A stretch of 6,009 nucleotides of DNA from Firmicutes bacterium ZCTH02-B6. Lineage in GTDB: Bacteria; Bacillota; Limnochordia; Limnochordales; ZCTH02-B6. The stretch's first letter is position 1; each line of letters opens with the position of its first letter. This document shows positions 1-6,009 of this stretch, piece by piece. Location: positions 1 through 6,009 of the forward strand of contig LZRQ01000200.1 of the NCBI GenBank assembly GCA_002159155.1, read 5' to 3'. The translations under genes were made by a program, and so were the position numbers. The notes beneath the pieces are model-generated. The model saw only the letters and a program-made list of their open reading frames with translations, made no database searches and was not told where the DNA came from.

Positions 1-406
1 GGATAAAGGTGGTCCCCCGGGCAAAGGCGGGCACGGGAAAGCCGTGCAGCTGCGGCCCCCAGATGACCTGAACCGCCTCTCCCATCACCAGCATGAGCCC
101 AAGGGTCAAGAGGATCTGCTGCAGGTGCTTGCCGTACAGAAACCGCACCGTGGCCCGCTCCGCCACGACGCCCAGCACCGCACCCGCGGCCGCCCCGGCC
201 AGAATGGCCAGCCAAAAGTTGTCGGTCACGAGCAGCACTGCCAGCCCCGTGTACGCTCCCCACATGAAAAACGACCCGTGGGCGAGATTGAGCACGCTCA
301 TGACGCCAAAGATCAGGGAGAGCCCGCTGGCCAAAAGAAAGTACAAGGTGCCCAGCACGAGGCCGTTCAGCACCAGGTTGACCAACAGCGGCAAGGTGAT
401 CTCCAT
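1..406 (-). CDS. livH: Branched-chain-amino-acid-type (HAAT) ABC transporter permease, LivH-like, partial (C-terminus off the left edge)
   Basis: Inner-membrane permease of a Liv/HAAT-type ABC importer; it would form the translocation pore with a LivM-type partner. The first 135 residues are visible and no stop is reached before position 1. The protein opens with a hydrophobic segment (about residues 5-35). The LivH hallmark GLSLIFGVMSVLNLAHGSFF lies at about 28-47, followed by hydrophobic stretches at about 51-62, 65-83 and 96-117. Family members are about 290 residues, so a bit less than half is present. ATG at 406-404 is chosen because GGGAGG stands 9 nt upstream (RBS entry) and the protein then begins in the usual LivH way. 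It lies 61 nt after the livF stop, in the same direction, and is probably co-transcribed. Family assignment is secure; the transported substrate is unknown. Confidence 0.93.
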   Translation of the reverse strand, partial: MEITLPLLVNLVLNGLVLGTLYFLLASGLSLIFGVMSVLNLAHGSFFMWGAYTGLAVLLVTDNFWLAILAGAAAGAVLGVVAERATVRFLYGKHLQQILLTLGLMLVMGEAVQVIWGPQLHGFPVPAFARGTTFI

Positions 407-415
407 CCGCCTGCG

Positions 416-421
416 CCTCCC
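416..421 (-). promoter_or_regulatory. Ribosome binding site of the LivH-like gene
   Basis: On the minus strand GGGAGG precedes ATG (406) by 9 nt. It is the only good Shine-Dalgarno match in the 61-nt gap after livF, and it fixes the permease start. It also indicates independent ribosome entry for the permease, unlike the coupled livG and livF. Confidence 0.7.
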
Positions 422-467
422 GCGTTGCTTCCGCCGCGTTTGCCCGCGCGCCAGGACGCCGGCCAGG

Positions 468-1187
468 CTAGCTGGCTTTTTGCTGGCCAACGCCCAGCCA
501 GCGCTGCTGCAGCTCGGGACTGGCGGCCAGCTCGTCCATGGGTCCGATGTGGACGACGCGGCCCGCGTCGATGACGACGCAGGTGCGCCCAAGCCGCGCC
601 GCCATGGCAAAGTTCTGCTCCACCAAGAGCACCGTCACATGCCGCGCGATCTCGGCCAGCGTTTCCGTGAGGTGCTGGACGACAATGGGGGCAAGCCCCT
701 TGGTCGGCTCATCGATCAAGAGCAACCGGTTGTCGTCGACCAGGGCGCGGGCGATGGCCAACATCTGCTGCTGGCCGCCGCTTAAATGCCCGGCCTTACG
801 CTGGCGAAACCGGGCCAGGTCGGGAAATAGGCCGTAGATCAGGTCCTGCCGAGCCTTGAGCGCGCCCCGGCTGCGCTCGGCCACCCGCAGGTTTTCCTCC
901 ACCGTCAGGAAGCGGAAAATGCCCCGGTCCTCGGGGACGTACCCGATGCCCAGCTGTGCAATCTCATAGGGGCGTCGCCCGGCCAGCTCCTGCCCAGCCA
1001 AGCGGACGCTGCCTTGCCGCACGCCCACCAGCCCCATGATGGCCCGAAGGGTGGTCGTTTTGCCCGCGCCGTTGCGGCCCAACAGGACCGTCGTCTCCCC
1101 GGCGGGGACCGTGAAACTCACGCCCTGCAAGATGTGAAACCGCCCGATCCACGCGTGCAGGTCCCGCACGTCAAGCAGGCTGCCCAT
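468..1187 (-). CDS. livF: HAAT-type ABC transporter ATP-binding protein, LivF
   Basis: One of the two cytoplasmic ATPases that drive a Liv-type importer. It has 239 residues, normal for LivF (about 235-240). Visible in order: Walker A GRNGAGKT (37-44), the segment GIGYVPEDRGIF (80-91) typical of LivF, signature LSGGQ (135-139), and Walker B LLLIDEP with catalytic Glu160. At the H-loop position the sequence is VEQN; Gln here is usual for LivF (E. coli LivF also has VEQN) and is not a defect. Two in-frame ATGs exist, at 1193 and 1187. I chose 1187 because the GGGGG stretch at 1194-1198 sits 6 nt before it but directly abuts the 1193 ATG. The start lies inside the end of livG (17-nt overlap), which suggests translational coupling. 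The same frame stays open upstream to about 1778, but that stretch is antiparallel to no domain and simply shadows livG. Confidence 0.95.
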   Translation of the reverse strand: MGSLLDVRDLHAWIGRFHILQGVSFTVPAGETTVLLGRNGAGKTTTLRAIMGLVGVRQGSVRLAGQELAGRRPYEIAQLGIGYVPEDRGIFRFLTVEENLRVAERSRGALKARQDLIYGLFPDLARFRQRKAGHLSGGQQQMLAIARALVDDNRLLLIDEPTKGLAPIVVQHLTETLAEIARHVTVLLVEQNFAMAARLGRTCVVIDAGRVVHIGPMDELAASPELQQRWLGVGQQKAS

Positions 1188-2073
1188 ATTCATCCCCCAG
1201 GTAAGCCGCCTGAACGGCCGGGTTGGCGACGATCTCGGCCGGCGTCCCCTCGGCCAGAAACCGGCCGTACTGCAGCACCGTGATCCGGTCGGAGATGTTG
1301 AGCACGATCTCCATTTTGTGCTCCACCAAGAGAATCGTGCGCCGGCCTTCCCGGCGAATCTCCTCGATGACCGCCACGATGGCGGGCACTTCTTCCCTCG
1401 ATACGCCGGCCGTCGGCTCATCCAGGAGGAGCACGTCCGGGTCCAGGGCCAACGCCATGCCCAGATCCAACTTGCGCTGATCCCCGTGGGACAAGGCGTG
1501 GGCCGGCACGTGCTCCTTGCCGGCCAGGCCAACCTTGGCCACGATCTCCGCCGCCCGCTCGGCAAAGGGTCCCACTCGCTCCTCGGACTGCCACATGACC
1601 CAGCGCGCGGGCCAGCGTCGCTTGCGAGGCGCGGGTGTCCCCGGCGGGCCTTGCGTGGCCAGCCTGTCCGGCCCACCTGAGGCAGCCGTTCCTCCCAGGG
1701 CGCGCGAGCCGAGGGCGCCCGGTTCGCCCAGGAGTTCCCGGCCCGCGGCCGCCTGCGCCTGGACGGCCAGCCGCACATTCTCCAGCACGGTCAAGTTGGG
1801 GAACAGGTGCGTCAGCTGGAACGCGCGCCCGATCCCCATCCGGGCGATGCGATGGGGCGGCAGCCCCGTGATGTCCCGCCCGCGGAGGAATATCTTGCCC
1901 GCGGTCGGCTTGAGCACCCCGGAGAGCAGGTTGAAGAGGGTCGTCTTGCCCGCCCCGTTGGGCCCGATGACCGAGTGGAGGGTGCCCTGGCGGACGCTGA
2001 ACGACACGTCCGCCAGGGCGGCAAACCCTCCGAAATGCTTGGTTAGGCCGCGAATTTCCAGCACGTCAACCAT
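1171..2073 (-). CDS. livG: HAAT-type ABC transporter ATP-binding protein, LivG, with an internal low-complexity insertion
   Basis: Second ATPase of the importer, paired with LivF. It has 300 residues, against about 250-260 for most LivG proteins. Visible: Walker A GPNGAGKT (37-44), Q-loop Gln86 in GRAFQLTHLFPNLTVLENV, signature LSHGDQR (194-200; the LSHGDQ form is common in LivG-type ATPases), Walker B VLLLDEP with Glu219, and H-loop His252 in VEHKM. All catalytic elements are intact, so it should be functional. The extra length falls in the helical subdomain, about residues 109-155, rich in Gly, Ala, Pro and Arg; removing it restores the family length. ATG at 2073 follows the binding-protein stop by only 2 nt (TGACCATG) with no good Shine-Dalgarno, so translation is probably by re-initiation. 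The C-terminus overlaps livF by 17 nt. Confidence 0.94.
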   Translation of the reverse strand: MVDVLEIRGLTKHFGGFAALADVSFSVRQGTLHSVIGPNGAGKTTLFNLLSGVLKPTAGKIFLRGRDITGLPPHRIARMGIGRAFQLTHLFPNLTVLENVRLAVQAQAAAGRELLGEPGALGSRALGGTAASGGPDRLATQGPPGTPAPRKRRWPARWVMWQSEERVGPFAERAAEIVAKVGLAGKEHVPAHALSHGDQRKLDLGMALALDPDVLLLDEPTAGVSREEVPAIVAVIEEIRREGRRTILLVEHKMEIVLNISDRITVLQYGRFLAEGTPAEIVANPAVQAAYLGDEYGQPA

Positions 2074-2075
2074 GG

Positions 2076-3368
2076 TCAGCGAGTGGGCACCATGATGGGC
2101 GGCGCCGTATCCTCGGGAGCGAATTCCTGCACCAGCACCGGCACGGGATAGTCGTACCCCGGCTTGATCTCAAGCCGCGCCACGTACATGGGCTGCAACG
2201 CCTGGTGGTCCTCCGGCCGGAACGTGTAGCGGCCCTTGGGACCGTCAAAGGACATGCCCTCCAGGACCTGGATCAAAGCCTCGGCGTCGGTGGTGCCGGC
2301 CTGGCGGATCGCCTCGACGATGGCGATGCCCGCTGCCATCCCGCCGGCGGTAAACAGGTCCGGCGGCTCGCCGTACTCCTCATAGTGCCGCCGCACCAGC
2401 CAGTCGTTGATGGGGTTGCTGGGCAGCTCGTAGTAGTAGGTGATGACGCCCACAAGCCCCCCGGACTCGGTGCCCATGGCCCGCAGCGCCGACATGTCGC
2501 CGATGCCGGTGAACACCAGCATCCGGTCATACAGCCCCATCTCGGCGATCTGCTGGAACAAGGTCACCGCGCCGGCGCCCGCCCAGGTCACGACGACCCC
2601 GTCGGGCCGGGCTGCCAGCAGCCGCTGCAAGTAAGGCGTGAAGTCCCGGGTGTCCTGGGGCGCGAAGATGTCGCCAATCATCTCGCCGCCGTTCTCGATG
2701 ATGACCCGGCTCCAGGCCGCCGCGCTGTCGTGGCCAAAGGCGTAGTCGGGGCCCAAGTTCATAAAGCGGCGCCGGCCCTCACTCACCAAGTAGGCCGCGC
2801 CCGTCAAGGCGTCCTGGGAAACGTTTCGACCCGTACGAAAAACGTAGCGGCTGAAGTCCGCGCCGGTGATGGAGTCGGCCGCGGCCGGGTCCACCATAAA
2901 GATCTTGCGGTGCCGCTCGATCTCGGGGATGACCGCCAGGGCCGCGCCCGAGGAGCTCGTGCCCTGCACGACGTCCACCTGGTCCAGCTCCAGCAGCTTG
3001 CGCACCGCCTGAACCGCCCGCTGGGGATCGGAGGCGTCGTCCTCAATGATGAGCTGGATGGGCCGCCCCAGCACCTCAAAGGTCCCGCCCGTGGCGTACT
3101 CGATCCCGAGCCGCAAGCCCCGCACCTGCTGCTCGCCGTAGGTGCGCAAGGGACCGCTGCCGTCATGAATGACGCCGATCTTGATTGGGTCAGCCTGTGC
3201 CCATGCCGTGCCGGCCCCGGCCAGGGCCACGAGCGTCATCGCGGCGACCGCCAGCGCTGCCGCCGCCGTCCACCGCCGCCGGTGTCCCGCACGAGCCGGC
3301 AGGCTGCCCGCACCGGCCGTGCGCGCCGGCTTTCGTCCGCTCCACCGCTTGCTTAGGCCTCGCATCAT
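2076..3368 (-). CDS. Liv/HAAT-type ABC transporter substrate-binding protein (type 1 periplasmic binding fold)
   Basis: Exported binding protein that captures the solute and delivers it to the adjacent Liv-type importer. From ATG 3368 it has 430 residues. Residues 1-57 look like a signal peptide: a long basic n-region (1-32, many Arg/Lys), a hydrophobic core (about 33-53), and a likely cleavage site AWA|QA after Ala57. No Cys occurs there, so it is not a classical lipoprotein. The mature part starts DPIKIGVIHDGSGPLRTYGE, the usual Peripla_BP_6/LivJ opening. It has the ligand-loop-like GTSSSGAAL (136-144) and FMNLGPDYAFGHD (202-214). Start: the frame is open to 3515, but the first 49 codons are low-complexity and AAGGAGGG precedes the 3368 ATG at good spacing. 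The neighbours livG, livF and livH make its role secure. Ligand is not determinable; an aromatic or other carboxylate is as plausible as an amino acid given the CoA ligase upstream. Confidence 0.93.
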   Translation of the reverse strand: MMRGLSKRWSGRKPARTAGAGSLPARAGHRRRWTAAAALAVAAMTLVALAGAGTAWAQADPIKIGVIHDGSGPLRTYGEQQVRGLRLGIEYATGGTFEVLGRPIQLIIEDDASDPQRAVQAVRKLLELDQVDVVQGTSSSGAALAVIPEIERHRKIFMVDPAAADSITGADFSRYVFRTGRNVSQDALTGAAYLVSEGRRRFMNLGPDYAFGHDSAAAWSRVIIENGGEMIGDIFAPQDTRDFTPYLQRLLAARPDGVVVTWAGAGAVTLFQQIAEMGLYDRMLVFTGIGDMSALRAMGTESGGLVGVITYYYELPSNPINDWLVRRHYEEYGEPPDLFTAGGMAAGIAIVEAIRQAGTTDAEALIQVLEGMSFDGPKGRYTFRPEDHQALQPMYVARLEIKPGYDYPVPVLVQEFAPEDTAPPIMVPTR

Positions 3369-3377
3369 CCGCCGACA

Positions 3378-3385
3378 CCCTCCTT
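3378..3385 (-). promoter_or_regulatory. Strong ribosome binding site of the substrate-binding protein gene
   Basis: The minus strand reads AAGGAGGG, a near-perfect anti-Shine-Dalgarno match. The GGAGG core is 10 nt before ATG 3368 and 13 nt before the next ATG at 3365. It rejects the longer open frame that begins at 3515. It is the strongest ribosome site in the window, in keeping with a binding protein needed in excess over its transporter. Confidence 0.85.
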
Positions 3386-3401
3386 GAAAGTTGTTGTCAC
3401 C

Positions 3402-3431
3402 GGCGGCGCCTGCGTGACCCCGGCGCCCGCC
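3402..3431 (-). promoter_or_regulatory. Possible hairpin in the leader of the binding-protein gene
   Basis: In the minus-strand RNA, GGCGGGCGCC pairs with GGCGCCGCC (9 pairs with one bulged G) across an 11-nt loop. It ends about 17 nt before the ribosome site. No U-run follows, so it is not an intrinsic terminator. A competing pairing exists: GTCAC (3396-3400) with GTGAC (3414-3418). It could protect the transporter mRNA after processing or modulate initiation. In DNA this GC-rich, such a stem can also arise by chance. Confidence 0.35.
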
Positions 3432-3518
3432 AAGTCCCAGCCCCATCCCACAAGCCCGTCGCAGCGGCCGGCCGGTCGCCTCCGGCCAAGCCGACGACCC
3501 CACCGCGCCGGACACCCG

Positions 3519-4553
3519 TCAGCGTCCTTGCCCGTCCCAAGGCCCCCAGCGGATGGCCGTGGCCGCCCAGGAATAGCCCGTCCCGGCGCTCAAGGCCACC
3601 GCCAGGTCGCCCGGGCGCAGCTTTCCGCGGCGCACCCCCTCCCACAGCCCGATGAGGGGATCCAGCGCCGACAAGTGCCCGTACTCGTCCAGATACACGG
3701 CGCGGCTTTCGTCCAGGCCAAGCCCCTTAAGCAGCAGCTCAAACATGGACCGCTTGGTGTGCAGCGGCGCCAGGAACGTGATGTCCCGCGGATCAAAGCC
3801 GCTGCGCCGCACCGCCTCCCGGGCCACCCACAGGAAATTGTCCAGGGTCACCGGGTCCAAGCGCTCCTTCATAAGCTGCGGATCCGTCACGTCCAGGTAA
3901 TGCAGCCGCTCCCGGACCGTACGCTCGCTGGGCGGCATCACCGAGCCCCCGGCGGGCACCCGCACAAAGTCATGAAACGAGCCGTCGGTGAGAAACGCGG
4001 AGTCCAGGATGACGTTTTCCGGGTGGTCTCGCTTCAAGAGCACCGCCACCGCCCCGTCGCCGAAGTCGAACATGAAACGGGAGCGCTGGTTCTGGTAATC
4101 GATCAGGTCAGCTTCCCGGCTCGCGCCCACGCACAGCACCTGCCGAAGGCGCGGGTCGGCCGTCAGCATGTCCTTGACCACCTTGAGCATCACCGGTGCG
4201 CCGGCGCTGACGTTCATGATTTCAAAGGTAAACGCCCGCTTCAGCCCGAGCACGTACTGGATCTTGGGCGCAACGGACCAGACGGCGTAGTCCTTGTAGG
4301 GACTGCCGAAGTACACCACCGCATCTACGGAGAGCGGGTCCACCTGCTCCAGCAGGGGCTGCGCCGCCCGCACGGCCATGTCCGACACATGCTCGTCCCG
4401 TGCGGCCCGGTGCTTGCGCTTGAGGCCGAATTTCTCCCGAATGACCTGTTCGGGTATGCCGGACTGGGCCGCGATCTGTGCGGCGTCCTCAAAAGCTTGC
4501 GGAACATAGACCGAGAGCCCGGCGATCCCCACTGGCACCTTATCCAACGCCAC
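3519..4553 (-). CDS. Ketoacyl-synthase III / HMG-CoA-synthase-like thiolase-fold protein with Ser in place of the active-site Cys
   Basis: 344 residues, normal for FabH-type enzymes (about 310-350). Family members condense or transfer acyl groups between CoA or ACP thioesters. Landmarks: N-terminal GIAGLSVYVPQ (9-19), SGIPEQVIREKFGLKRKH (31-48) where FabH has its RTGI..R region, FEIMNVSAGAPVML (110-123) where the nucleophile Cys lies, FGDGAVAVLL (164-173), LAPLHTK (261-267) with His265 at the catalytic His, EYGHLSALDPL (290-300) at the usual GNTSAA motif, and the FabH-like C-terminus SAGTGYSWAATAIRWG. By this alignment Cys is Ser116 and Asn is His293. The start is GTG (4553), with AAGGA 8 nt upstream, 16 nt after the ligase stop; the two are clearly co-transcribed. 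The fold is certain, the reaction is not: acyltransferase, noncanonical condensing enzyme or thioester hydrolase are all possible. A simple fabH role is unlikely. Confidence 0.85.
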   Translation of the reverse strand: MALDKVPVGIAGLSVYVPQAFEDAAQIAAQSGIPEQVIREKFGLKRKHRAARDEHVSDMAVRAAQPLLEQVDPLSVDAVVYFGSPYKDYAVWSVAPKIQYVLGLKRAFTFEIMNVSAGAPVMLKVVKDMLTADPRLRQVLCVGASREADLIDYQNQRSRFMFDFGDGAVAVLLKRDHPENVILDSAFLTDGSFHDFVRVPAGGSVMPPSERTVRERLHYLDVTDPQLMKERLDPVTLDNFLWVAREAVRRSGFDPRDITFLAPLHTKRSMFELLLKGLGLDESRAVYLDEYGHLSALDPLIGLWEGVRRGKLRPGDLAVALSAGTGYSWAATAIRWGPWDGQGR

Positions 4554-4569
4554 GTCCCCCGTCCTTGGG

Positions 4570-6009
4570 TCACGCGCTGGGCCGCTGTTCGGTCCCCAGC
4601 TGCTCCGACAGCATCGTGACCAGCTTTGGCTTCTCCACCTTGCCCGCCGCGTTGCGGGGCAGCGCGTCGATGACCGTAAACGATTTCGGCACCTTGTACC
4701 CGGCCAAGTGCTGCCGGCACCAGGCGGTGAGGGCAGCGCTGTCCAAGTTTGCGCCGGGCCGCAGCACGACGGCCGCGTGGGGCGTCTCGCCCCAGTGGGG
4801 ATCGGGCAGCCCGACCACGGCGGCTTCCACGATGTCCGGATGGGACTCCAGCACCTGCTCCACCTCGATGGGGTAGATGTTCTCGCCGCCGGAGATGATC
4901 ATCTCTTTGAGGCGGCCGACCAGCGTCACGCAGCCGTCCTCGTCGGCCCAGCCCAGGTCGCCCGTGCGGAACCAGCCGTCGCGGAACGCCGCGGCCGTCT
5001 CCTGGGGCTTGCCCCAGTACTCCTTAAACACGTTGGGCCCCCGCACGACCACCTCGCCCACTTGGCCCGGCGGCAGATCATGGCCGTCGAGATCGACGAG
5101 GCGGGCTTCCGCGTGCAGCGCCGGGCGCCCGATGCTGCCCGCCTTGCGGGCAAAGTCCTCCGGAACCAACAGGAAGTGGGTGGGCGACGTCTCGGTGAGG
5201 CCGTATCCTTGCCCAAAAGCGAGGCCGCGGGAGTGGAACGCCCTGATCAGGTCCAGCGGGCATGGCGCGCCGCCGCTGTAAAAGAATCGCACGCTGCTGA
5301 AATCCGTCTTGTCAAAATCGGGGTGCTGCAGGAGCGCCCGGTGGATGGTGGGCACGCCAAACACCACCGTGACGCGCTCGGTTTCGATCAGCCGCAGCGC
5401 TTCGCCCGGGTCAAACCGGCGCGGGATGACGACACGGCCGCCCGCGTAGAGCGTCGGCAGCGTAAACAGGCCGATCCCGCCCACGTGGAACATGGGCAGG
5501 AGAGTAATGGTCGTGTCACGCCCGCTGATGTCCAGCGTCATGCAGGCGTTGAGGGCGTTGGCAAACTGGTTGCCCTGGGTGAGCACAGCGCCTTTGGGCT
5601 TGCCCGTGGTGCCCGACGTGTAGCAAATGATGAAGCGTTCATCCAGCGTGACAGGGGGCTCACCGGCCGGCAGCCCGGGCTCGTCGTCCGGCTCGGCCGC
5701 CACCCATTGGCCGTACTCGCCGGTTTCCCCGGGGGCCGGCAACACGATGACCCGCTCCACCGCCGTCCCCTGCTGCAGGACCGGCCCGTGCTGGGCAAAC
5801 TCAGGGCCGACGAGCAACAGCCGCGCGCCGCTGTCGGCCAGCTGGTAGCGCCATTCGGGCACCGCCAGGCGCACGTTGAGGGGCACCACGGTGAAGCCCC
5901 CCTTGGCGGCCGCAAACAAAAGCTCCACAAACTCGGGGCAATTGAGGCTCAAGATGGCCACCCGGTCGCCCCGGGCGAGGCCCGCGGAGCGCAGCGCGCG
6001 GGTCAGCCG
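4570..6009 (-). CDS. AMP-forming acyl-CoA synthetase (fatty-acid/aryl-CoA ligase family), partial (N-terminus off the right edge)
   Basis: Cytoplasmic ANL-family ligase: carboxylate + ATP + CoA gives acyl-CoA + AMP + PPi. The last 479 residues are visible and the frame is open to the edge (RLTRALRSAGLARGDR precedes VAILSLN), so about 30-60 N-terminal residues are missing. The GTG at 5961 lies within the conserved GDRVAIL motif and is not the start. Motifs (visible numbering): P-loop YTSGTTGKPKG (130-140), FHVGG (174-178), YGLTE (269-273), TGD (349-351), GRLKEMIISGGENIYP (365-380), and the acyl-adenylation lysine in AAGKVEK (about Lys457). All catalytic residues are present. The arrangement matches FadD-like medium/long-chain and aryl-CoA ligases; substrate cannot be assigned. 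It is followed 16 nt later by the thiolase-fold gene, which may use its acyl-CoA product. Confidence 0.95.
   Translation of the reverse strand, partial: RLTRALRSAGLARGDRVAILSLNCPEFVELLFAAAKGGFTVVPLNVRLAVPEWRYQLADSGARLLLVGPEFAQHGPVLQQGTAVERVIVLPAPGETGEYGQWVAAEPDDEPGLPAGEPPVTLDERFIICYTSGTTGKPKGAVLTQGNQFANALNACMTLDISGRDTTITLLPMFHVGGIGLFTLPTLYAGGRVVIPRRFDPGEALRLIETERVTVVFGVPTIHRALLQHPDFDKTDFSSVRFFYSGGAPCPLDLIRAFHSRGLAFGQGYGLTETSPTHFLLVPEDFARKAGSIGRPALHAEARLVDLDGHDLPPGQVGEVVVRGPNVFKEYWGKPQETAAAFRDGWFRTGDLGWADEDGCVTLVGRLKEMIISGGENIYPIEVEQVLESHPDIVEAAVVGLPDPHWGETPHAAVVLRPGANLDSAALTAWCRQHLAGYKVPKSFTVIDALPRNAAGKVEKPKLVTMLSEQLGTEQRPSA

Larger units (their letters stand above)
3369..3518 (-). other. 150-nt gap / leader between synthase and transporter genes
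   Basis: This is the only sizeable gap between genes in the window. It holds the strong ribosome site of the binding-protein gene and a GC-rich imperfect hairpin (separate entry). I see no convincing -35/-10 pair on the minus strand and no U-tract terminator. An in-frame extension of the binding protein crosses it but looks like GC-rich read-through rather than protein. It may be an internal promoter region, an mRNA processing site, or just spacer. Confidence 0.4.

Noticed and set aside
462..481. Terminator-like GCCAG-N5-CTGGC followed by five T residues
   Set aside because: The T-run follows only on the plus strand, where no gene ends. On the minus strand it is the 3' end of livF without a U-tract, and the stem is only 5 bp.
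629..1341. Near-repeat TCCACCAAGAG in livF and livG
   Set aside because: It encodes the homologous LLVEQ/LLVEH segments of two paralogous ATPases and is not a mobile or regulatory repeat.
1194..1778. Extension of the livF frame upstream, giving a 436-residue protein
   Set aside because: The extra part overlaps livG in another frame, is Arg/Pro/Ser-rich and has no domain. LivF at 239 residues already has full family length.
2205..3356. Plus-strand open frame of 383 codons antisense to the binding-protein gene
   Set aside because: Its product is rich in His, Gly, Arg and Gln with no recognisable domain, and the opposite strand encodes an unmistakable binding protein. Long antisense frames are expected in GC-rich coding DNA.
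3369..3515. Upstream ATG at 3515 giving a 479-residue binding protein
   Set aside because: It would put 49 low-complexity residues ahead of the signal peptide. The AAGGAGGG site points to the ATG at 3368.
3384..4619. Plus-strand open frame of 411 codons antisense to the thiolase-fold gene
   Set aside because: Low-complexity His/Pro/Arg-rich product. The minus-strand frame carries clear FabH-type motifs and a sensible ribosome site.
3519..6009. OleA/OleC-type olefin biosynthesis pair
   Set aside because: The ligase has the complete CoA-ligase motif set, the synthase lacks the OleA-type Cys, and no OleB or OleD gene is visible.

Overview
The window is GC-rich throughout. It carries one gene-dense block, with every credible gene on the minus strand, so it reads right to left. 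There are six genes, two of them cut by the window edges. In transcription order they are an acyl-CoA synthetase (5' end off the right edge), a FabH/HMG-CoA-synthase-type thiolase-fold enzyme, a Liv-type substrate-binding protein, the ATPases LivG and LivF, and a LivH-type permease that runs off the left edge. Gaps are 16 nt, 150 nt, 2 nt, a 17-nt overlap, and 61 nt. This looks like one operon, or two adjacent transcription units split at the 150-nt gap.

Right part (about 3519-6009): an AMP-forming acyl-CoA ligase with all the usual adenylation motifs is followed directly by a ketoacyl-synthase-III-like protein. The fold landmarks of that protein are clear, but its predicted nucleophile is Ser instead of Cys, and the usual Asn is His. 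Left part (1-3368): most of a high-affinity branched-chain-amino-acid-type (HAAT) ABC importer, with periplasmic or extracellular binding protein, both ATPases and the first permease. A LivM-type second permease would be expected just beyond the left edge.

Taken together, the locus suggests uptake of a small carboxylate followed by activation to a CoA thioester and condensation or acyl transfer. HAAT importers next to CoA ligases are known from aromatic and organic acid catabolism, so the importer need not carry branched-chain amino acids. This is inference, and the substrate cannot be read from the sequence.

Organism: the window has no taxonomic marker. High GC, a strong AAGGAGG ribosome site and GTG starts fit a high-GC Bacillota lineage (Symbiobacterium/Thermaerobacter-like). 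The binding protein has a signal peptide without a lipobox, which fits a diderm such as a proteobacterium better. I leave the phylum open. I saw no RNA genes, mobile elements, CRISPR arrays or convincing promoters. The points most worth a second look are the altered catalytic residues of the synthase, a roughly 45-residue low-complexity insertion in LivG, and the hairpin-bearing leader before the binding-protein gene.
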